A stretch of DNA of 64,000 nucleotides from Cladorhizidae sp. MBARI D1340-BT2 (lineage: Eukaryota; Porifera; Demospongiae; Poecilosclerida; Cladorhizidae). The notes below the pieces were generated by a model. It was not told the DNA's origin. It worked only from the letters and a program-made list of their open reading frames with translations, and ran no database searches. Numbering within the stretch: the stretch's first letter is position 1; each line of letters begins with the position of its first letter. The position numbers were made by a program, and so were the translations under genes. Location: the NCBI GenBank assembly GCA_028752905.1, contig JAQNBH010000014.1, forward strand, positions 32,975,640-33,039,639, in the 5' to 3' direction. Below, piece by piece: positions 34,517-47,530 of the stretch.

Positions 34517-35430
34517 TTTTGGTTGAATTGCTACATTGTTAACCGAAGTATGATCACGCATAGCTGCTACTAGTTGATTTGAGACAATACCAAGTTGATT
34601 AGATAGGCACATAATCAACTGTCTGTCCACTTATTCGCCTTTAAGGCTCTTAGCTAGTAACATTAGCCTGACAACACATTGCTGTAGTTGCCACTTCTCA
34701 TCCACAAAACGAACCACTATAACCATTGCTTCACAAACATGGGTCGTTCCATCAAAGGTTACAGCTACTTCTTTTCCATTAATGTTATTTTTGATGCTGG
34801 CAAACTCTTGTTCATGAATAAATGGAATTAATTGGCATAAATTATTACTGTGGGAGAGTCTGAAGGCATTTTCTTCAAATGCTTCTCAATCTTGCCTAGA
34901 GGTACTCCAGCTTTCAAAAATGATTTCACAACTTTAACTCGAAAGACTCCGACTTCATCTGAAAGATTTTCTTCAACTGGGTGTTTTTCTGCACCATACT
35001 TCTTTAACATGTCAGCTACATTTTGATCTTGCACTTTCTTCAAAGCTTTTAGCTTTTTACCACTAGCATGCTTAGCTGATTTAATATGTTGAAGCAATAC
35101 ACTCTTTTTAACAGACATAGGTACTCACTAAATAATTTTCTTGATATATACCACAGAGAGATATTCGTTGGAAAATTCTTTGATCCTTGTTGAAGGGAGA
35201 ACAGAGGGCTCAGTAGCTATACCACCCTTACCCGCTTCAAGCCAGTGGGAGGATTAGTGTATAATTTCATCTTTCTTGACAGGTCTGTTGATGCAGGACT
35301 TCTCAGCTTACTCAAAAGACTGGGAACATCAATGGTAACACTACTGCTGGTGTTTGGTGTAACAGGAGCTTCAGGTTCAGGCTGAGTTTCTTCAGTCTCA
35401 GAAAAACTATCACTTGCACATTCAGCCATT
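34517..35430 (-). pseudogene. hAT-like transposase N-terminal half, relic
   Basis: Minus strand from 35429: an acidic/Ser-rich leader, then LSRKMKLYTNPPTGLKRVRV. After a frame change comes TRIKEFSNEYLSV, then 96 open codons from 35118 (VSVKKSVLLQHIKSAKHASG, a BED-type zinc-finger remnant with the His pair but with its Cys-bearing part lost at the frameshift; then FLKAGVPLGKIEKHLKK). Another frame gives LIPFIHEQEF, then VTFDGTTHVCEAMVIVVRFV and CVVRLMLLAKSLKGE, then a stop and LGIVSNQLVAAMRDHTSVN. The 'FDGTT...VVRFVD..W' stretch resembles the first catalytic Asp region of hAT transposases. Frameshifts and a stop make it dead. Only unit A has it. Confidence 0.6.
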
Positions 35431-35810
35431 TTCCAGTCCTTGGTAGTGAGCTAGATGAGTCACATGTCAGACTAGTCTAGTTAGTCACATGTCAGACTAG
35501 TTTAGTTAGTCACATGAGTTAGTGGTCTAGTCATTCTATCACTTAGCAAGTAGCTGTGTGCTAACTATGCTAAGTGATAGATGTATATATATAATATGCA
35601 TACACTACATTTTGTGTGCATAGATATCAAAATTAAACTTATGATCCAGTCTGCTTTTTTTGCATCATGTATTCAAAAATAAACTTTTTTTTAAATGCTT
35701 GGAATCAGTAAAAATTCTGCCTATAATGCTGGCATTATTCTCAATGCTTCAGCACACCTAAAATGCTCAAAACAATGCTAGCATAATTTATTGAGCCCCA
35801 TCCCTGACAC
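35431..35810. other. Spacer with short repeats and a hairpin
   Basis: 'gtcacatgtcagactag' is repeated at about 35458 and 35485. A perfect 13-bp hairpin (ctatcacttagca / tgctaagtgatag, 35536-35548 and 35568-35580) has a 19-base loop. No gene was recognised. The end of this stretch is the boundary between units A and B. Confidence 0.5.
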
Positions 35811-36767
35811 ATGTTCCATGCAGCCTTGTTAATATCTGGGTTGCTAACTGATCATCTATGAAATACTGTGAAATTTCTTAACTCACTCTCTTGTCAACCC
35901 CAAGTTAATCAACTCAAACTCTCGCTGTCATGCAAGCAATGAACACATCCAGTAAGAGATCATTCAGTGCTCTTATAGATTTTTAAACTTTTCTAAGATC
36001 AGCAATAACTCACATTCATAAATTGTTCACATTTTATATGCATCAAGATAGATTGATCTAACTAATTTGTATTGGGAATCAGTTTATTGATGCCATTGAA
36101 TAAAGGCATAACATTTTGGTCCTGTTAGTTCACTCGAAGCATATGCAAGTTTTAGTGTCAATTAAAATCTTTGTAGTTCACTATGCATATAGAAGTATTA
36201 ATAGTAATTACAAATCTTGTTTGCTTATTTTTCCTTAGCCATTATTTTGATATCCTCCTACCCTAAGCCCCACCCACTCTCCCTTCCAATCTCACTTTAC
36301 CTTAGCTACCTGCTTTAGAAAATAATCTAACCTAACATGAAGCAGATGTATCATCTGATGGCATGCGTCATCATAAGTACTGCAGTTCTACCTCAACTAC
36401 ACCTGTCACATTCCTCAAGTGACCAGTGAGTGAAGCTTACATATATGAAATGCAGGATGGATTTACTTGCAATGATAGGGCCATCAAAAATAGAGAAGAA
36501 GGTAAGTATAACAATTATGGAGACTGAAATGGTTACTATGGTGCACTCAAACTGAACAACAGCACCAAGAATGGGAGAAACAGTAATATACTGGTAGCAT
36601 GATCACTAGCTGAAGCTGGTGGAAGTCATTTACAAAGTCACAAAGTGACAGACTATTTTGGAGCACACTATAGCACACAGTCCCTCAATCATGCCCACAT
36701 TATTCCTCAGGTAGCTATTGCCTCAATATAACTGTCAAAACACTACACATATTCAAACTGTTTACAT

Positions 36768-36900
36768 CACTTTATACATGTTCCATGAAGCATATATATA
36801 ACTTTATACATGTTCCATGAAGCATTATATAGAACTTTATACATGTTCCATGAAGCATATATAGAACTTTATACATGTTCCATGAAGCATATATAGAACA
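36768..36900. repeat. ~36-bp short tandem repeat (4 units), unit B
   Basis: This matches the array at 10628-10760, again with four units and the same flanks ('tttacatcac' before, 'acacaaaaaagttcccattt' after). Copy number is stable here, unlike the larger minisatellites. Confidence 0.8.
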
Positions 36901-38282
36901 CAAAAAAGTTCCCATTTGTTTCCCAACCTGAAGGACTAACTAAAAGTCTGCTAGCATGAAATAATCAAATATGTTTAGGTCAGACAAAACCTGTCGACTA
37001 GATTTTCACAACTAATGACATGAAGAGCTTTAATTTGACAAAGTAATGATGACATTATGTATACTGTAGATGAACTTATTGGCAGTAACTACACGTGGGA
37101 GATCTCATAAAAGATGTTAGTAATTATCTATAACAATGCTCTTTAGTAAAACACTCAAAATCAGCGAGAGAATAAAAAATATGTGCCACAATTGCAAATT
37201 CTAAAATTCCATAAGAAGAGTCAACTCGTAAAGATTATTGCTTTTAAACTAACTTTAGTCAGTTTCAGGATACTTCTTTATTTGCCATAGCCACTCACTC
37301 AAGTTGTACTGCTTCTGCATGCCAAGCAGGACTGTCTTAATGGCATTGTAGGACTGGGGGGTACTGGCACCCTTACCCACATACACACTAAAACGAAAAA
37401 TAAAATGTTCGACTTTCTCGATGATCGAAACCACAACATTTGTTTATTGGGAAATTCCTTGTATCTAGACTATGTCTTCTGAGAGTTCATTGGGAGCTCA
37501 AACAAGTCAAATTAAACATATAATTCTTGAACACACAAATGTTTGCAACATTTCTTTGAAGAGAACTCTTTTATAATTAATTGGTAGTCTGTGTTCTTCA
37601 GAGCATCCTTTTTCAGGCACATGAGTAAAAGCCAGTTCAAATATTGTTGTCCCATTTTGCTGCTAAGCAATCTTGAAAATCAGCTTCTTCCTGTACAGTT
37701 GGTGACCATCATGCACATGAACACTCCGAGTGTGATTTCAACATTGGAAAAAACAGTTTTTACATTGTCTGAAATAATCCACAGGAGAGTCAAACATTGT
37801 TCATTGTGGACCATGTGGTGCTTGAGCATCATGCATTCATTTAGAGGTTCACCGTAATCAGGGTCTTCATGGTACACATTAGCACACTTCGCTCATCAGT
37901 ATTAATTGTTTTCCATTGACTGAATAAGAAAAACAGGTATTCAAACCATTCATAGTCTCTTGTATGTTTGGTCAGGTCAGAGTTCAGGGAGACCAGACTA
38001 GGGAGGACTCCTGGTAATTATAATTTAGTAGTGGCACACTTTATTAACCATAGGGACCCTAAAATCGTGGGGCCATGGGCAACTTCCCAGTATGTGTCCA
38101 CGTGTTAAGGTGGCCCTGATGCCAATATAATTATTTGTATACTCTGAGAACTCCTACAACTTTCATTCTGAGTATACATATATAGTGGAGTGAACAGCAT
38201 ATTGTGTGCAATTGTATTGAGTGGCGAGTAAAGTAAACCCTCTCACTGGTAAGTTGGATGGAAAACTTGATATGACCACACT

Positions 38283-38420
38283 GTACCTATCTATGCACCT
38301 ATGTACCTATCTATGCATCTATGTACCTATCTATGCACCTATGTACCTATCTATGCAGCTATGTACCTATCTATGCATCTATGTATCTATCTATGCATCT
38401 ATGTACCTATCTATGTATAC
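38283..38420. repeat. 20-bp minisatellite, about 7 units (Q copy 3)
   Basis: Shortest of the four arrays; the flanks ('tatgaccacactg' before, 'acatcacccataaaaatatg' after) match copy 1. Confidence 0.9.
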
Positions 38421-39207
38421 ATCACCCATAAAAATATGGATGGACCAGCTGCTTTATATAATAAAGTGTGGTCAAGTAAATGGAGAAAACCGCAGCAGAT
38501 TTGGATCTACATGAATGAAATTTGCTGCACAGTCAAGTGAGAAATGCCTGCATAGTTAATAGCTGACAGGAAGCATTATGGAGTTTCCATGTACACAATT
38601 AATTAACATGCTCCGAGTTAGATACTTCCTTTTAGCCATGTTCAGATGCAGGAACTGTTATCAACCTTGTAAGGTAAACACATGTACTCTCTATGAATAG
38701 CTGACTACATAGTTGGCATGTATAGGCTGGTGAACCGGCAGCTGGTGATGGTTAAATTTACTTGGGGAGTGCAGGTTTAGGAGGATATTTTGTCTCTCTA
38801 AATTATGCCCCCACCCTTGATTCTCTAGGATAAACTTTCCCACAGGACAAATATCCAAGGATATGATAGCCTGGGGGATAGGACCCACTGGGCTGATGGG
38901 TACTCAAAATATCAGAGTAAACTTTATCCCCTCCTTTAGGCCCCTGGGGGGGAGGGGGGGAGGTATAATCCTACAATAGACTGAATAATCCCCTGGGGGG
39001 GGGGGGGGATAATACTACTACTTTAGGATGAATAATCCACTGGGGGAGGGGGGGGGGGGGGGGGTTATAGTCCTACTTTAGGCTGAAGTGTTCCCTGGGG
39101 GAGGAGAGGAAAGAACATACAAGCAAATGTCAGCACATATTTATGGCTTGTCTGTGATGTTAATGATGTTATTATCAAACATTTCAGTTGTCATTTGTTT
39201 CTCTTCA

Positions 39208-39920
39208 CCATCACTCCTCAGCAATCATCCACCATCCCTTGTCAGTGATCATCCACCGGTGCAACCATCACTCCTCAATGATCATCCAGCGGTGCAATCA
39301 TCACTCTTCAGAGATCATCCATTGGTGCAACCATCACTCCTCGGCGATCGTCTACTGGTGCAACCATCACTCCTCAGCGATCATCCATCAGTTCAACCAT
39401 CATTCCTCAGCAATCATCTACCTACTGGTGCAAGCATCACTCGTCGACGATCATCCATCGGTTCAACCATCACTCCTCAGCAATCATCTACCTATCGGTG
39501 CAACCATCACTCCTCAGCGATCGTCGGTTCAACCATCACTCCTCAGTGATCTCCAGTGCAAGCATCACTCCTTGATCATCCACTGGTGCAATCATCAAAC
39601 TTCATAGATCATCCATTGGTGCAACCATCACTCCTCAGTGATCATCCACCGGTGCAACCATCACTCCTCAGTGATCATCCACCGGTGCAACCATCACTCC
39701 TCAGTGATCATCCACCGGTGCAACCATCTCACTCCTCAGTGATCATCCACTGGTGCAACCATCACTCCTCAGCGATCATCTACCGGTGCAAGCATCATCA
39801 ACGATCATCCACCATTGCAACCAACACTCCTCAGTGATCCACCGGCGCACCATCACTCCTTCATCCATCGGTGCAACCATCACTGCTCAGCGATCATCCA
39901 CCAGTGCAATTGTCAGCCTT
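39208..39920. repeat. 33-bp minisatellite, about 21 units (Q copy 3)
   Basis: Expanded relative to copy 1. Four nearly identical units at about 39620-39740 indicate recent local amplification. The frame is open for 153 codons from 39088 and then breaks. Confidence 0.9.
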
Positions 39921-40452
39921 GATCTCACCTTCCTCAATATACGTATCTCACAGCCGCTAAAACACTACGGCCATAATTAAAGTTGATGTTTATTGTTACT
40001 CATCAAGACAGGTTATCAAATCACTTACCACTTAATATGGGAGTTAATCACATGTTCAGAGTTAATCACATATTCAACAGAGTCTACATATTTTCTGAGT
40101 GCAATCTTATTATTTCATTACAAAAAAAACACCCAACAATATTAATAGAACAAACATTCGTGATATATATAGGCATTCTATTATTCATGATTTTTAATGC
40201 CAATGGCTAATCAAAATTGCACAAGCATGAACATATTTACGATATTTCACCTAATTTTAGTTTTTTTTATTACTGAGTTGAGAAAAATATTAGTTGCTAC
40301 AATAATTTTTGATCTTAGATAGTAAAATTATAATAATTATGTACTTATTATGTGCAAGTGATAAAGTAGATAGATAAATAGAACACCGGACAAAATACTT
40401 TATATCATGCATATACAAAAGACGCAAATGAATAAGAATTTACTAATGTGGA

Positions 40453-40938
40453 TCCTATAGAACCTATCCCATAACACTTATAGGACCTCTATATACCATA
40501 ACACTTATAGGACCTAGCATAACACAGAAGGACCTATACCATAACACTTATAGGACCTACCATAACACTTATAGGACCTACCATAACACTTATATATAGG
40601 ACCTACCATAACACTTATAGGACCTACCATAACACTTATAGGACCTATACCATAACACTTATAGGACCTACCATAACACTTATAGGACCTATACCATAAC
40701 ACATATAGGACCTATACCATAACACTTATAGGACCTACCATAACACTTATAGGACACCATAACACTTATAGGACCTATACCTACCATAACACTTATAGGA
40801 CCTGCCATAATACTTATAGGACTTATACCATAACACTTATAGGACCTACCATAATACTTATAGGACCTACCATAATACTTATAGGACATATACAATGATA
40901 CTTATAGGACCTATACCATAACACTTATAGGACCTATA
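40453..40938. repeat. 21-bp minisatellite, about 23 units (Q copy 3)
   Basis: Same unit with several 4-5 base insertions ('cctatacca' type) that break the 7-residue frame. Confidence 0.9.
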
Positions 40939-41867
40939 AGATAATGACAAATACAGTTTTCAAAAAAGTAGCATAAAATTGAGTCTATTTTAAGATACCA
41001 AGGAATATGAATATCCATAATCCACATTAGCAGATGTTTGCCTCATTTTTTGGTCAAATCAATCCAATATTTTAATATAATTTCTGTCTTGTTCCTATAG
41101 ACAAGCAGCCTCATACAAAATGTTGCTTAGTGTAACTCTGAAACTGACCTATGATATATAGCGGATGAACAGCTTAGACCATCACAAGTAGAGAAGGAGG
41201 TAATAAATATTTATGGGACTGAAAAGGTCATTATTGTGTGCCTAAATTGAATAACAATGCAGGATGATGAGTACTTACTGTTAGCAAGCTAATTAGCTGA
41301 GGCTGATGATGGAAGTCATCCTAAAGGGTCTCAAATTAAGTGTACAGACAATTTGGAAGCTAACCACAATGCTCCTAGTGTCATCTCATTCATATTATTC
41401 CACCTGAGATTCACTGTTTGCTTTCAACATAACCTTCTGTCAACACAGCACAAGCAATATACACACTTAGATTCAAACAACTTGTTTTTCCTTACTCTAT
41501 GTACCTTGGAGTGTAGTGCACAAGAAGCCCACCTAGTTTTTTTTATCTACCAAGAGGATTAGCCAAAGTCTGTGAGTATGCAGGGTAACAACATTGTTGG
41601 AATGATTAATGCTTGTTATATCGGTTTGGCCAGGCATTTCTAAACATGGCCGAAGGTGATATTTGATTAACAAGCGATGGGAAGTTTTTTGATTTGACCA
41701 TAATAATGCAGACAAGAGCTCACTCATATAGAACACATTTACTACGTGGTGCATAAGATGAACTTTCCGGCGGTAGTCACACTTAGGAGGGATCACAAAG
41801 GATGATAAGATTCCAAATTTGACCACCAAAAGTTCTATTTGTTTTAATCTCGTTTTTATAATTCAAG

Positions 41868-43118
41868 TGTATGTTATTATTCTTGTTCCAGCCTCCCATG
41901 AAGCTATATGTTACTACTTGTTCCAGCCTCCCATGAAGCTGTATGTTACTATTCTTGTTCTAGCCTCTCATGAAGCTGTATATTACTATTCTTGTTCCAG
42001 CCTCTCATGACGCTGTATGTTACTTTCTAGCCTCTCATGAAGCTATTCTTGTTCTAGCCTCTCATGAAGCTGTATGTTACTATTCTTGTTCTAGCCTCTC
42101 ATGAAGCTGTATGTTACTATTCTTGTTCCAGCCTCTCATGAAGCTATTCTTGTTCCAGCCTCTCATGAAGGTGTATGTTACTATTCTTGTTCCAGCTTCT
42201 CATGAAGCTGTGCGTTACTATTCTTGTTCCAGCCGCTCATGAAGCTTTATGTTACTATTCTTGTTCTAGCCTCTCATGAAGCCATATGTTACTATTCTTG
42301 TTCCAGCCTCTAATGAAGCTGTATGTTACTATTCTTGTTCCAGCCTCTCATGAAGCTGTATGTTACTATTCTTGTTCCACCCTCTCATGAAGCTGTATGT
42401 TACTATTCTTGTTCCAGCCTCTCATGAAGCTGTATGTTACTATTCTTGTTCTAGCCTCTCATGAAGCTGTATGTTACTATTCTTGTTCCAGCCTCTCATG
42501 AAGCTATTCTTGTTCCAGCCTCTCATGAAGGTGTATGTTACTATTCTTGTTCCAGCTTCTCATGAAGCTGTGCGTTACTATTCTTGTTCCAGCCGCTCAT
42601 GAAGCTTTATGTTACTATTCTTGTTCTAGCCTCTCATGAAGCGGCATGTTACTATTCTTGTTCTAGCCTCTCATGAAGCCATATGTTACTATTCTTGTTC
42701 CAGCCTCTCATGAAGCTGTATGTTACTATTCTTGTTCCAGCCTCTCATGAAGCTGTATGTTACTATTCTTGTTCCAGCCTCTCATGAAGCACTATTCTTG
42801 TTCCACCCTCTCATGAAGCTGTATGTTACTATTCTTGTTCCAGCCTCTCATGAAGCTGTATGTTACTATTCTTGTTCTAGCCTCTCATGAAGCTGTATGT
42901 TACTATTCTTGTTCTAGCCTCCATGAAGCTGTATGTTACTATTCTGGTTCCAGCCTCTCATGAAGCTGTATGTTACTATTCTTGTTCCAGCCTCTCATGA
43001 AGCTGTATGTTACTATTCTTGTTCTAGCCTCTCATGAAGCTGTATGTTACTATTCTTGTTCCAGCCTCTCATGAAGCTGTATGTTACTATTCTTGTTCCA
43101 GCCTCTCATGAAGCTGTA
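41868..43118. repeat. 37-bp minisatellite, about 34 units (Q copy 3)
   Basis: The segment at about 42125-42290 is repeated at about 42485-42645 with the same private variants ('gaaggtgtatg', 'gctgtgcgttac', 'ccgctcatg'). These also occur once in copy 2 at about 30115-30240, linking the two arrays by descent. Confidence 0.9.
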
Positions 43119-43324
43119 ATCTCTCTGCATATAAGATAATTATTAGTCTATTCTGTGAACTCCATAAACTTCACCTAAAAGTTACTGTATTATTCATGAA
43201 GTGCACTGAACAGCTATTGTGTGCAACTGTAATGATTATTTAATAGTTGTATGGAATCAACAGGCACATTTCACTTATGCATTTATGATTGAATAATGCA
43301 TAATCAAGCAGAATAGAGAGAGGA

Positions 43325-44900
43325 AGGGACAGAGAGAGCCAGAACTTTTGTTGCTCAGGGAAATTAAACATCTAAAACATCAACTACCAACATTTTCATG
43401 GTTTCTGATGGAAACATTTGCCGATGTTACATTTGAGGCCTAACTGTTGATACCTTGCACACTCTAGAAATGTGCATCCCATGCCATAATGATCCAGCAT
43501 GATTCTGTTGCATTGTTCTCTCTAAGCCCTGATGTCTTGTAACAAGAACATAGTGATTGTGCATGACCGCTTGTTTGTGCATGTTTGGCAAAAAGAGTGG
43601 TATTGTTAAATAGGGTAGGCAGCATTATCAATAATCTGCAGCTAGGGATTGTGCTACTCATGACCAATAGAGAAATATATCATTTCTGAGGAGGCTTGTG
43701 CCATTTTTGAGTGGCATTTCATCCACTTATTGGGCATCCCAAAGTTACATTGTGATATAATGAGGATAAGCATAAGGCCAGATAAGAGAGTGCATCTTCA
43801 TTAGCAATGATTCTCTTGGTACACCACATGAAAATTATACTCTTGCAGAACTAGTGTCCAAGGACAAAGCATGACTTCCTTTTCTTGGGCTGATAAACTA
43901 CTGCAAGCAGATAATCTGTGAAGAGCCTGATATGTCATCCAATGATAGGTAAACATTCTCTGTGAATTACACTGTACTGATGACTTGGTCAGTAAGTGAC
44001 TAGCATATGCAATAACATGACCATCCTGTTCCAACACATCTCCAACCACCACAGCATTTGCATCTGTTTGAAGATCAACTTCTGGCACAGATTGGTCAAA
44101 GCAATCATGGGCATACCAAGATATAAGCACTGACTAGGTGTTCTCTCAAAGTGTTGAGCGACACTTAGCCTATTTCCTGGAATGGATAATATGCTCTATT
44201 GCTCAAACTGTTGAGTAGTGGTACAAAATCTGCAAACCTGGGTTTAAAGATGTGAGTCACTGAGCAAAACTGACATCTCTCTGTTTCAGGATGGTAATAC
44301 TGCTATACTGTACTGTGTTCTATAGAGACCGTAAAGCTACGACCTAAAGTTAATTATGTGACATAAGCAGCCAACAACCAATCAAGGACTTCTTGGTCAT
44401 TTGTGTCATGCGATTTCTCATCTGCAGTATGCACTAAATATCCTCCAGATATCCATAAGACTTTGGAAGTGGCCACTCCTGCTAATCTAATGAAACTGAA
44501 ACAAACCCACTCCAGCCCCTGATCAAAGTAAAGTTTCCTCCTGGTCTGGCTTCTGCCACATCCACTCTGCAGATTTATTGTTGAAAACGTGGTGGAGTCG
44601 AGATTGACCGACTTCATCAGGTAATGGAAGAGGTGTGCATCTTTTGTTGTGGTTTTATTAAGTTCACATAATTAACACACTGACTGTGTCGCATGATATT
44701 TTGGGGTATAATTACTGCAGTCCTATTCAAAGGCTAGAACCTGCCTCAATAATGTCATGTTTTAGCACGTGTGAAGTACCTTTTGATTTCCTGTCGATGG
44801 TGTGCTGGTATGCAATGTGGGAGGACTTTAAAAGGATTACTTTTTCTAAGCAAAGGTCAGCAGAATCTGGTACTTGCAGCCCTCAGAGGAATGACACTCA
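43325..44900 (-). pseudogene. Ty3/gypsy pol relic, long form (copy 3)
   Basis: Nearly the same sequence as the copy at 30955-32530, with the same stops, the same missing RT core and the same 109-codon RNase H segment (44130-43801, one residue different near its start). Sharing the defects shows that the two were copied by segmental duplication after the element had died, not by separate insertions. Confidence 0.8.
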
Positions 44901-45743
44901 TAAAGCTGCTATTTAAGAATTCTTGCGCATTATGGATATTGCAATGGGCTTTTAAAATTCTGGATCTGGGATGCTTTGGCATTTCCAACTTTTTTGTGGC
45001 TTAAATAATCTTCTTCTCGCCAGCAAAACACCTGAAAAGCATCATTTTTATGCAGCTGGCTCAAATCTGGCTTAGTCATCAACTATCACAATCACCAACT
45101 TGGTGATTGATTAAGGTCTGGTTACAAATATATAATTTTACAAGGACGTGCAATTTGTAATGATCATAACTTTTTTGTATTCAGTTTATTCCATAGAAAA
45201 AGGCAGACTTTTAAAAGGGGGGGCTTTAGGTCAAACCACAAAAAACATGCCACGAAGTAAAAACCGTCATAACTTTTAGGTTTCTAGGGCTACAAATATA
45301 ATTTTTGTGTCAAAAGATAGCCCTTTCTATGTGCTTTCAAGTGATATGTATAATAATATATTTACAGGTGTCTAGATACCTGCAGCCATCAGACCTCCTC
45401 AAAATCACCATTCACAGCTTCCCATCTTGGATATTGGATCAAATGACTTCAAATTTGTTGTTTGTTTAGATAATGCATTACTCTTTGTTATCAATGATCA
45501 GAATATTAAAAAATATATATTCCCACTGTTTGCTGGGTTCATATAGATGCCACGCCCACTAAGCAACATAACTTTTAATTATTATGAATTAAAAAAAAAT
45601 TGACCATTGAACACAAAGAGCAAAGAAAGAGCTTCAAAATGATATACAAGGTATGGGCTTTTTTTTAACCTAGTTATGCTGTGAATGGCGATTGGAAACC
45701 AGAATTTGACAAAAAGCTGTTACAGCCTTCTAAAGGGGGAGAG
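44901..45743. other. Non-coding stretch between gypsy relic and foldback element (unit B)
   Basis: Same as 32531-33365 with minor changes ('aaagaaagagc' insertion near 45625); no gene was recognised. Confidence 0.4.
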
Positions 45744-46463
45744 GGTATTTTTTACTTTTTTAAATATTACTTGTGGTTACAAATTTAGAGCTCCCGTTAC
45801 TGTCGTAGATTCTGAAAGCTTCATGGTATGGACTTGATATATAGCTCAAAAGATAGGTCTCTGTGTGCTCTATTTTGATACTAAAATATGTTTCATAGGT
45901 ATAACTATAGGCAAGTTACTAGACTCTAAAGTGGAGGGACCTCAAAAACCTGCATCCCAAAGTCCCCAACCAGAATAACTCCAGATTGCTAAGTGCAAAA
46001 TGAAATTGGTACGAGTGGGCCCTAGAGCATGCAATGACCTTTTTCATTAGGCGTTAAAAAATTATTACCGCGCGGGTAGAAAATTGACGTTGCAAACAAC
46101 GCCCCCTTCAATTTTCCACCCGCGAGCTCGACCAGGTACATGTAATATCTTTTTAACGCCTAATGAAAAAGGTCATTGCATGCTCTAGGGCTTCCTATAG
46201 CCACTCGTACCAATTTTTTTTTCCCCACTTATATAGCAATCTGGAGTTATTCTGGATGGGGACTTTGGGATGCAGGTTTTTGAGGTCCCTCCACTTTAGG
46301 GTCTAGTAACTTGCTATAGTTATACCTATGAAACATATTTTAGTATCAAAAGAGAGCACACAGAGAGACCTATCTTTTAAGCTATATATCAAGTCCATAC
46401 CATGACGTTTGCGGAATCTACGGAGCTCTAAATTGTAACCCCAAGTTAAAATAAAAAATACCA
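45744..46463. repeat. Foldback (palindromic) element with nested central hairpin
   Basis: Two ~320-base arms in inverted orientation (45744-46063 and 46146-46463) share, for example, 'gcatgcaatgacctttttca' and its complement, and 'ggagggacctcaaaaacctg' and its complement. The centre is a CG-rich nested hairpin: 17-base arms at 46071-46087 and 46108-46124 with one mismatch, enclosing a second hairpin cgttg-caaa-caacg at 46088-46101. No coding frame is present. It fits a foldback/MITE-like DNA element. Confidence 0.85.
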
Positions 46464-46948
46464 TCGAAACTCACCCTCCACGGACAGTCTTCTTTCCCAA
46501 GAATTGAATGGAGGTGTATGTACAAAAGGCACTATAAGTCCAGAATGGAGCATTCAAATCTTCTCAAATTTGGAATGTAGCATCTTACAAGTCCTGGCAA
46601 CATATTTATGGGAAGGGAAAAAAAACCCAAAAAACAAAAACAAAAAACATTTTTGGACCTGAAGCACCGCCTTTTAAGAGCTTTCCAATCTTCCTCTTTA
46701 TGAAGGCTAGTAAGTCTGTACAGTGAAGATACATACACACTATCTTCAAAGCATGTAAATGACAATTGTTTACAGGCATTCATGCCATTTACATGTTTTT
46801 CAAAAGCTTGTTATGAGCAGGAGTTTGATTTGTACCAGTGAACAATGTCTGCTACTGATTCTAAATTAAAAAATCTTTACTGACCTCCTATTTCCGTTGT
46901 GTGATTTTCTGGAAAAAACCCCACTCACAATGTGCTTTATGTTGTTCT
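46464..46948. other. Unique spacer between foldback element and module S in unit B
   Basis: Found only once in the window. An 83-codon minus frame (46783-46532) has no recognised domain. It is absent at the equivalent places in copies 1 and 4, where gypsy sequence joins S directly. Confidence 0.4.
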
Positions 46949-47379
46949 GTGGTGTGCTGATGTCCTCTCATGGACTCAGAGTCTGGACACACTTGGCACA
47001 CATATGTTGGATGATAATGAGCTTGCCCACCACCGGCTTCAGATAAAGATACCCAAACTCTCTGGGTTTCTGTCACTTCCTGAAACTGGCAGGTCCCAGT
47101 GCACCAACACCACACTGAGTTTCAAACTCTTGTAGTGCTTGTTCTTGTCTCATGCAAGGACTTTGACATGCTTCACTCTCTTTCCCAACCTGGAGGCAAG
47201 TTGAGCAAGAAGCTTGTGGCTGAATGCTGTTCTTAGAATGGCCTTAACAAAGACATCACTTGCTATACAACACTTGTACAGGTTCAATCCATACTATTCC
47301 TTCATATAACTAGTCCTCTCTGCAGCTTCCTCCAGGCTCTAGTACATTCATTTTGACATAGTAGGACCATCCCAAGGAA

Positions 47380-47530
47380 CATCTTACACTAATCAATCAC
47401 TGATTGGTTTGCCAGATGGCCTGAAGTGATTCCAATGAGAAGTTTTCCCTCCACTTTGGTGCACAAGCAACAGTCAACCTGATCATAGCCACTGGCTGTT
47501 CATATTGGAACTATGGTATGATCTGCTCAA
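47380..47530 (+). pseudogene. Retroelement integrase-core scrap (S copy 2)
   Basis: Counterpart of 18290-18430; DWFARWPEVI is legible, followed by the same decay. Confidence 0.4.

Larger units (their letters stand above)
9694..35810. repeat. Tandem segmental duplication, unit A (about 26 kb)
   Basis: The sequence from 'cacatgttccatgcagcc' at 9694 recurs from 35811 with matching order: a 36-bp repeat patch, minisatellite block Q, gypsy pol relic, pore-forming gene module S, microsatellite T and a second Q block. Unit A runs P-Q-R(short)-S-T-Q-R(long)-foldback(cut)-T(short)-Q fragment-transposase relic. Order is conserved but module lengths differ between the units because minisatellites have changed copy number and because R and S carry different deletions. 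Confidence 0.8.
37110..43120. repeat. Block Q, copy 3
   Basis: Same arrangement, preceded as in copy 1 by module P. The 20-bp array is at its shortest here, while the 33-bp array is about twice that of copies 1 and 2. Confidence 0.85.
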
